Assembly: GCF_030817215.1 (NCBI RefSeq)
Contig: NZ_JAUSZA010000001.1
Location: 4,686,501 to 4,750,500, forward strand
Source of the DNA: Paenibacillus sp. V4I3
Lineage (GTDB): Bacteria; Bacillota; Bacilli; Paenibacillales; NBRC-103111
Direction: 5' to 3'
DNA length: 64,000 nt
The notes under the pieces are model-generated. The model did no database searches. It had not been told where the DNA came from and was given only the letters and a program-made list of their open reading frames with translations. A program made the position numbers and the translations under genes. Of this stretch, positions 59,634 to 64,000 are shown in pieces; the stretch's first letter is position 1, and each line of letters opens with the position of its first letter.

Positions 59634-59672
59634 TACGAAGAATATAGCAGAACTATTTGAGGAGTTGTGAAA

Positions 59673-60092
59673 ATGAGTACTTTAACTAAAGCAATACTAA
59701 TAGCCGCGAAAGCTCATGATGGTCAAACAGATAAAGGTGGAAATCCATACATATTACATCCTGCAAGATTAGCAACTAAAGCCAACAGCGAAGAAGAATC
59801 TATTGTAGCAATGCTACATGATGTTGTGGAAGATTCAGATACTACTCTATTTGATTTAAAGAATGCAGGTTTTAGCGCAGATATTATAGAAGCACTGGAT
59901 TGCCTTACAAAAAGAGCAGATGAATCATATGAAGACTTTATCAAGAGGATCAAATTAAACCCCCTAGCGAGGAAAGTGAAGCTTCTGGATCTAGAGGATA
60001 ACAGTGATATTGGTCGAATTCCTAACCCAACAGATAAAGACTATGCAAGGATTGATAAGTATAAGAAGGCAATTGCAGAACTGAAATTCTAA
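59673..60092 (+). CDS. HD-domain phosphohydrolase (SpoT-HD-like)
   Basis: The 139-residue protein has HD motifs: AHDGQTDKGGNPYILHPARL, AMLHDVVEDSDTT and VKLLDLEDNSDIGRI, giving the metal-binding His, His-Asp and Asp. It resembles small RelA/SpoT hydrolase-domain proteins. ATG 59673 is eight bases after GAGGAG. Substrate perhaps (p)ppGpp or another nucleotide. Confidence 0.83.
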   Translation: MSTLTKAILIAAKAHDGQTDKGGNPYILHPARLATKANSEEESIVAMLHDVVEDSDTTLFDLKNAGFSADIIEALDCLTKRADESYEDFIKRIKLNPLARKVKLLDLEDNSDIGRIPNPTDKDYARIDKYKKAIAELKF

Positions 60093-60148
60093 TACAACAA
60101 AATTGAATGAGAATAACATAAATACAGCATGAGAGGATTGCAGATGTA

Positions 60149-60355
60149 ATGAGTGATACGGTTAATCTTACTATTGGAGGCTCCTATGTTTTTGCTCCAG
60201 ATAATCCAAGAAAGACGAAGAATCGTGGTAGGAAATGCACCATCCTTTCTTTCGAGTTGGATAATAACTATGAACTAGAAGTTAGGGTTATATATCATGA
60301 TACGAATAGAGAAGCACTATTAAAAGTAAGTGATTTAAAGTCAATAACTGAATGA
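60149..60355 (+). CDS. Small basic hypothetical protein
   Basis: The 68-residue protein is beta-rich (LTIGGSYVFAPDNPRKTKNR, CTILSFELDNNYELEVRVIY), in the style of a small SH3-like barrel. It follows the HD gene by 56 bases. Family not recognised. A GAAACGGCAG/CTGCTGTTTC hairpin without a T tract follows at 60380-60418. Confidence 0.5.
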   Translation: MSDTVNLTIGGSYVFAPDNPRKTKNRGRKCTILSFELDNNYELEVRVIYHDTNREALLKVSDLKSITE

Positions 60356-60517
60356 AACAAATATGCTAAGAAGTGAAACCCTGAAACGGCAGTCGGTCTA
60401 ATTGATCGGCTGCTGTTTCGTCTCCTAATTGGAAAAACTGGGGTAGGAAGTTGATTTAAGTGTATAATATAATAGGAATTTTATAGAGATAGAAATAGAA
60501 AGAGAGTGAGAAATCAT

Positions 60518-60973
60518 ATGATAACAAAATCCTTATCACAATTAGTAGCAGCACTAGATTTAAAGCCTCATCCTGAAGGCGGGTGGTACAAGGAGCTATG
60601 GAAAGCTTCCTTTGAGATTCCAAAAGAGGTGCTTGATGAAGCGTACACAGGTTCCCGATACGCGGCTACTTCCATTTATTTCGTGCTTCATCCAGATGAG
60701 TTTTCAGAGTGGCATACGGTTTTATCGGATGAACTTTGGCTCTGGCATTCAGGTAGTCCACTGTTGTTAACACTTGGAGGTACAAAAGACAAGCCCGAGG
60801 AAACACAAGAGATCATTCTAGGACCAGATGTCCTTAAGGGACAGAGTCCACAAGCCTTAGTTCCGGCCAACGTTTGGCAGACGGCAAAACCGATAGGAAC
60901 CGAGCCTGTTTTTGTCTCCTGTGTTGTTGCACCGGGGTTCCATTATGATGATTTTAAGTTAATCCAGAAATAA
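60518..60973 (+). CDS. Cupin DUF985 family protein
   Basis: The 151-residue cupin has the DUF985 pattern: LKPHPEGGWYKELWKAS, ATSIYFVLHPDEFSEWHTVL, ELWLWHSGSPLLL and VSCVVAPGFHYDDFKLI. The fold is that of yeast YML079w, whose ligand is unknown. ATG 60518 follows AGAGAGTGAG; the GTG 60506 lies in that site. Confidence 0.87.
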   Translation: MITKSLSQLVAALDLKPHPEGGWYKELWKASFEIPKEVLDEAYTGSRYAATSIYFVLHPDEFSEWHTVLSDELWLWHSGSPLLLTLGGTKDKPEETQEIILGPDVLKGQSPQALVPANVWQTAKPIGTEPVFVSCVVAPGFHYDDFKLIQK

Positions 60974-61033
60974 CCTAACAGGAAACAATATTCAAATATC
61001 TGAATAATAACAATAGAATAGTAACCAAAAAAT

Positions 61034-61074
61034 AGGGACAGGCTGAATCGACTTATGATTCCTCTGTCTCTTTT
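61034..61074 (+). terminator. Terminator of the cupin gene
   Basis: AGGGACAG/CTGTCTC outer stem and GAATC/GATTC inner stem, then TTTT. The remaining 200 bases to the next start hold only its leader and an AGAGGAGG site. Confidence 0.75.
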
Positions 61075-61271
61075 GCATGCATGAATTGTGTAATATGCGA
61101 GAAAAAAAGTATCATTCTCCCCTTAGGAAAGTTGAAACGCCTATCTCTTGCGATTCTTACGCTCCATTATAATGTTCATATATAGAGAAATCGGAGACTA
61201 AGAACCAGATGCGCTGAAGGATTTCGACGCACTTTTCTTAACTCTTTGAACCTAAGAGGAGGAAGACAGAA

Positions 61272-63194
61272 ATGAATTATTATTTAACGAATCAGGAATT
61301 AGTGGATGCTGGAAAACACTATCTTCAAGAGTATCCAGAGCTTGCGGAGGCTTCCATTGAGAAAGCGGAGCAAGCCTGTAAGAATATGTTTCGCGTTCCT
61401 TATACGATGGACATGGATCATTGGGTTTACATGGGGGATCCCATAGATTGGCTATATAATCCTTCTAACGATCTCGAATTCACGTGGGTACTCAATCGGC
61501 ATTGGTACATGCTGGATTTGGGCAGAGCCTATTTGATGACGCTAAAAGAGGAGTACGTCCACACATTTATTAAACACCTGCGTGGTTGGAGGCTGCAAAA
61601 TCCCGTTCCAAACAATCTTCCCTACGACAAAGCTACTTTCTTTCAACAACCGGGGCCTTGGCGCTTATTAGAGGTGGGCTTGCGTGTTCAATCATGGATA
61701 TCCGCTTTTAAATACATGGAAGGGAGTCCGGTTATTTCAGATAGCTTCAGAGAAGAGTTTCTATTGGCACTAGTCGAGCATGCGAATTATTTGACTAGTT
61801 ATTTGGGGAGCACGGAAATCAATCATGCCATCATGCATATGCAGGGCTTATTTATAATAAGCGTTTTTTATCATGACCATCCAAGAGCCGCATTTTGGCG
61901 GCAGTTTGCAACCGAGAGATTGGAGTTGTGCATGGTTCATCAGATTGGCCCGGATGGCGTGCAATGCGAATTAACGACGCATTATCATAATGGGAGTATT
62001 GAAATGTTTGGTGCTCCCTATTTGCTCGGGAAGGTATCCGGCTATCCGATGTCGGAATGGTATGCGAACAACCTTCGCAGAATGGGGGCATTCACACATG
62101 CGCTGATCAGACCCGATCACGGGTCTACAGCTGCAGGTGATTCCGACCTGTTAAGTTCCGGTACGGAGCGTCTTGCCTTATTGGGTGCGATCCTAGAAGA
62201 TGAGCAGTTTATCTCAATGGGCGAGATTAGCGCTGAAATTCTCTGGATGTTCGGTAGTGAGATGTATGAAACGTTCAAAAAACAACAGCAATCCTTCAAC
62301 CCGCCGCTTCCAACTACAGTATCCTTCCCTCAAACGGGGTTTTATGTCACAAAGGATGAACAAAACTATTTGTTCTTTGACGCCGCCTCCATGGGAGGGG
62401 CCCATGGACATGCTGATGCGTTAAATTTGGAATGGATGTGGAAGCGTAACTTGCTCTTTCTCGATCCAGGTAGGTATACCTACGAAGAAGGGGAGTGGCG
62501 CCGTTATTTCAAGAGCACTCGGGCACACAATACCGTTACAGTGGATGGACTGGATCAGACGCCTTATGTTTCCTCACAGGAATGGGGAACGCCGCTAGCG
62601 GAATGTGTGACGAACCGATGGATCACGGGGGAAGAGTATGATTTTATCGATGCCTCCCATAATGGTTACATGAGGCTTGATGCCCCAGTTCTTCATCGCC
62701 GATGGCTGCTGCTTTGGAAAAAGAGCAGTCTGATGATCATCGTGGATTGGCTGGATGCCGAAGGGGTACATGACATTGAACAGAGGTTTCAACTTCCTCC
62801 CTCTGCGAATGTTCGAATCTCTGATGAAGGCAATACAGATATACTGAAGTCAACTATTGACTATTCCTCAACCATTCAGTTACAAATGCATTGGAAGACA
62901 AGCAGCGATCCTACCTGTGATTTTGCTATTGTCAGCGAAAAAGGATGGGTATCTGAAGTATATGGAGTCAAAAAGGAAACATCCACAATTGTCGGTAAAG
63001 GAACAATGACCGGTAAAATGGGCATTGTGACCGTATGCACACCGGTTGACTTAGAGGAAGAAACGGTACCGCCACTCATAACTAGGCTGGATATTGACCA
63101 TATCCGGCAAGATGTATCGATCTCAACTACAGATAAAGATGGAAGTTTGGATATTTATCTCGATTGCAATGAAATTAACTGGATTCGCAGGTAA
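61272..63194 (+). CDS. Heparinase II/III family polysaccharide lyase
   Basis: The 640-residue protein has an N-terminal alpha-barrel lyase domain (about 40-370; WVLNRHWYMLDLGRAYLMT, EINHAIMHMQG, LTTHYHNGSIEMFG with Asn/His/Tyr catalysts) and a C-terminal heparinase-like beta-sandwich (about 375-635; GGAHGHADALNLEW, FKSTRAHNTVTVDG). No signal peptide, so it probably acts on imported oligosaccharides. A sugar ABC permease gene follows on the same strand, pointing to a uronate-containing polysaccharide utilisation locus. ATG after AAGAGGAGG. Confidence 0.88.
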   Translation: MNYYLTNQELVDAGKHYLQEYPELAEASIEKAEQACKNMFRVPYTMDMDHWVYMGDPIDWLYNPSNDLEFTWVLNRHWYMLDLGRAYLMTLKEEYVHTFIKHLRGWRLQNPVPNNLPYDKATFFQQPGPWRLLEVGLRVQSWISAFKYMEGSPVISDSFREEFLLALVEHANYLTSYLGSTEINHAIMHMQGLFIISVFYHDHPRAAFWRQFATERLELCMVHQIGPDGVQCELTTHYHNGSIEMFGAPYLLGKVSGYPMSEWYANNLRRMGAFTHALIRPDHGSTAAGDSDLLSSGTERLALLGAILEDEQFISMGEISAEILWMFGSEMYETFKKQQQSFNPPLPTTVSFPQTGFYVTKDEQNYLFFDAASMGGAHGHADALNLEWMWKRNLLFLDPGRYTYEEGEWRRYFKSTRAHNTVTVDGLDQTPYVSSQEWGTPLAECVTNRWITGEEYDFIDASHNGYMRLDAPVLHRRWLLLWKKSSLMIIVDWLDAEGVHDIEQRFQLPPSANVRISDEGNTDILKSTIDYSSTIQLQMHWKTSSDPTCDFAIVSEKGWVSEVYGVKKETSTIVGKGTMTGKMGIVTVCTPVDLEEETVPPLITRLDIDHIRQDVSISTTDKDGSLDIYLDCNEINWIRR

Positions 63195-63220
63195 CCAATT
63201 TTTCGTATTTGATCATATTG

Positions 63221-63258
63221 GAAATAAGCCGCAGAGAAATCTTTTGCGGCTTATTTCC
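63221..63258 (+). terminator. Terminator after the lyase gene
   Basis: GAAATAAGCCGCA pairs with TGCGGCTTATTTC in a long perfect stem; the T tract is short (TTATTTCC). Confidence 0.75.
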
Positions 63259-63299
63259 GTTAGACGAGGATAGAGAGGTAGCTTATTTCATCAATTAAA

Positions 63300-63333
63300 A
63301 CAGTTGAATTGTCCTACGGACACAGTTGAATTG
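63300..63333 (+). promoter_or_regulatory. Direct repeats upstream of the sugar ABC gene
   Basis: ACAGTTGAATTG occurs at 63300-63311 and 63322-63333, exactly 22 bases apart, about two helical turns. This is the spacing of AraC/XylS-type tandem sites, and such regulators commonly control Paenibacillus sugar ABC genes. Confidence 0.5.
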
Positions 63334-63400
63334 CCGCTCCCGTACCTTATCGAGGTTGTACTATGCTTGGAATACAAAAACCAAAAGGAGCAGATGCACG

Positions 63401-64000
63401 ATGCGAAAAAGGCTTTCTCTTTTTAATTCCTATGTATTCATTTTTCCTAGTCTATTTTTGACTTTGGCGCTTGGGATCTATCCGATTGTATGGGCGCTTA
63501 GCTATATGTTTTACGATTATCAGGGGTTCGGAGCAAAGAAATTTATTGGACTTGATAATTTTTCGAGATTATTGCGCGATCAGGAATTTTGGCACTCTGT
63601 GTATAACACGTTCATTTATGCGGGCGGAAAAATTATCATTGTCCTGCCGATTTCACTTGTACTTGCCGTCATTTTGAATCGAGGACTGAAAGGCAAAGTG
63701 TTTCTGCGCGCCGTCTACTTCATGCCGACCATTATCAGTACATCGGTGATGTCGATCGTATTTTTCACCATATTTAATTCGTATAACGGATTACTCAATC
63801 AATTTCTGATCAAATATGGTTTGATCTCCAAAGCGGTGGATTGGCTGGGACCGAATTACGCTATGATGACGGTGATTATTACGGCTATCTGGGGTGCTAT
63901 CGGCAACTATATGCTGCTTTTCATCGCGGGGCTCCAAGGCATTCCCGATGATCTGTATGAGAGTGCATCAATCGATGGAGCGAATGCGGTGCAAAAATTT
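63401..64000 (+). CDS. Carbohydrate ABC transporter permease (LplB/UgpA-like), partial
   Basis: The frame runs off the window end after 200 codons. It has an N-terminal helix (FIFPSLFLTLALGIYPIVWA), the KFIGLDNFSRLLRDQEFW segment, PTIISTSVMSIVFF and the start of the EAA loop GIPDDLYESASIDGANAVQK, as in CUT1-family permeases. AAAAGGAG lies ten bases upstream of ATG 63401. Probably imports the oligosaccharide cut by the preceding lyase. Confidence 0.88.
   Translation, partial: MRKRLSLFNSYVFIFPSLFLTLALGIYPIVWALSYMFYDYQGFGAKKFIGLDNFSRLLRDQEFWHSVYNTFIYAGGKIIIVLPISLVLAVILNRGLKGKVFLRAVYFMPTIISTSVMSIVFFTIFNSYNGLLNQFLIKYGLISKAVDWLGPNYAMMTVIITAIWGAIGNYMLLFIAGLQGIPDDLYESASIDGANAVQKF

Noticed and set aside
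1-64000. CRISPR arrays, rRNA, tRNA, tmRNA or replication origin
   Set aside because: I saw no regularly spaced repeats of CRISPR type, no rRNA or tRNA cores and no DnaA-box cluster.

Overview
The window reads as the chromosome of a low-GC, Gram-positive, endospore-forming bacterium, most likely Paenibacillus or a close relative (an inference from gene content). The support is a SleB-type cortex-lytic enzyme, a complete GerA-B-C germinant receptor operon, a YjcZ-type sporulation peptide, an SLH-domain remnant, a copper-amine-oxidase-like stalk protein, strong AGGAGG ribosome binding sites with frequent TTG/GTG starts, and T-box, c-di-AMP (ydaO) and cobalamin leaders. There is no rRNA, tRNA, CRISPR array or replication origin.

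Layout. 0-10 kb: regulator/exporter pairs (TrmB/EamA, MocR/EamA, MarR/MFS), a secreted SGNH hydrolase and a membrane-anchored phosphodiester glycosidase. 10-16 kb: a methionine locus made of a T-box leader, a methionyl-tRNA synthetase paralogue, a LysR regulator and metE. 16-28 kb: a secreted GxGYxYP protein, an amidohydrolase, an Asp/Glu racemase, a GpsA-like dehydrogenase, a 7TM histidine kinase with a SARP-like response regulator, an RMD1/YagE protein and SleB. 30-36 kb: a nickel-type uptake operon (2Fe-2S ferredoxin, SAM methyltransferase, NikABCDE). 36.5-40.2 kb: a scarred accessory segment with both ends of a broken group II intron, a phage-like gene with an iteron-like repeat set, and decayed ahcY and Gfo/Idh genes. 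40-49.6 kb: many small single-gene units (DinB, LysM-CAP under a c-di-AMP riboswitch, 2H phosphoesterase, GNATs, aminoglycoside-type kinase, arylamine acetyltransferase), plus an orphan segment resembling an IS110 bridge RNA. 49.8-52 kb: a cobalamin-riboswitch operon on the minus strand (CbtB, a two-domain YtkA/FixH-like membrane protein, a thioredoxin-like ferredoxin), next to a Fur-box nitroreductase. 53-59 kb: DHH phosphoesterase, sporulation peptide, ger operon, HxlR/DUF4267 pair. 59.6-64 kb: HD hydrolase, cupin, heparinase II/III protein and the start of a sugar ABC permease.

Two metal-acquisition loci stand out. Each couples a small thioredoxin-like 2Fe-2S protein to nickel or cobalt import genes: one with a NikABCDE transporter and a methyltransferase, the other under B12 control with CbtB and a poorly described Ig-like membrane protein. 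In the B12 locus the cbtB gene also lies inside a near-perfect long inverted repeat.

The window is rich in decay. At least ten gene remnants are visible (AraC, D-threonine aldolase-like, GrpB, SLH, methyltransferase, IS1182, ahcY, Gfo/Idh, SnoaL-like, aldo/keto reductase, an EamA tail). Several show frame breaks or internal deletions, consistent with a large genome that gains and loses accessory genes quickly.
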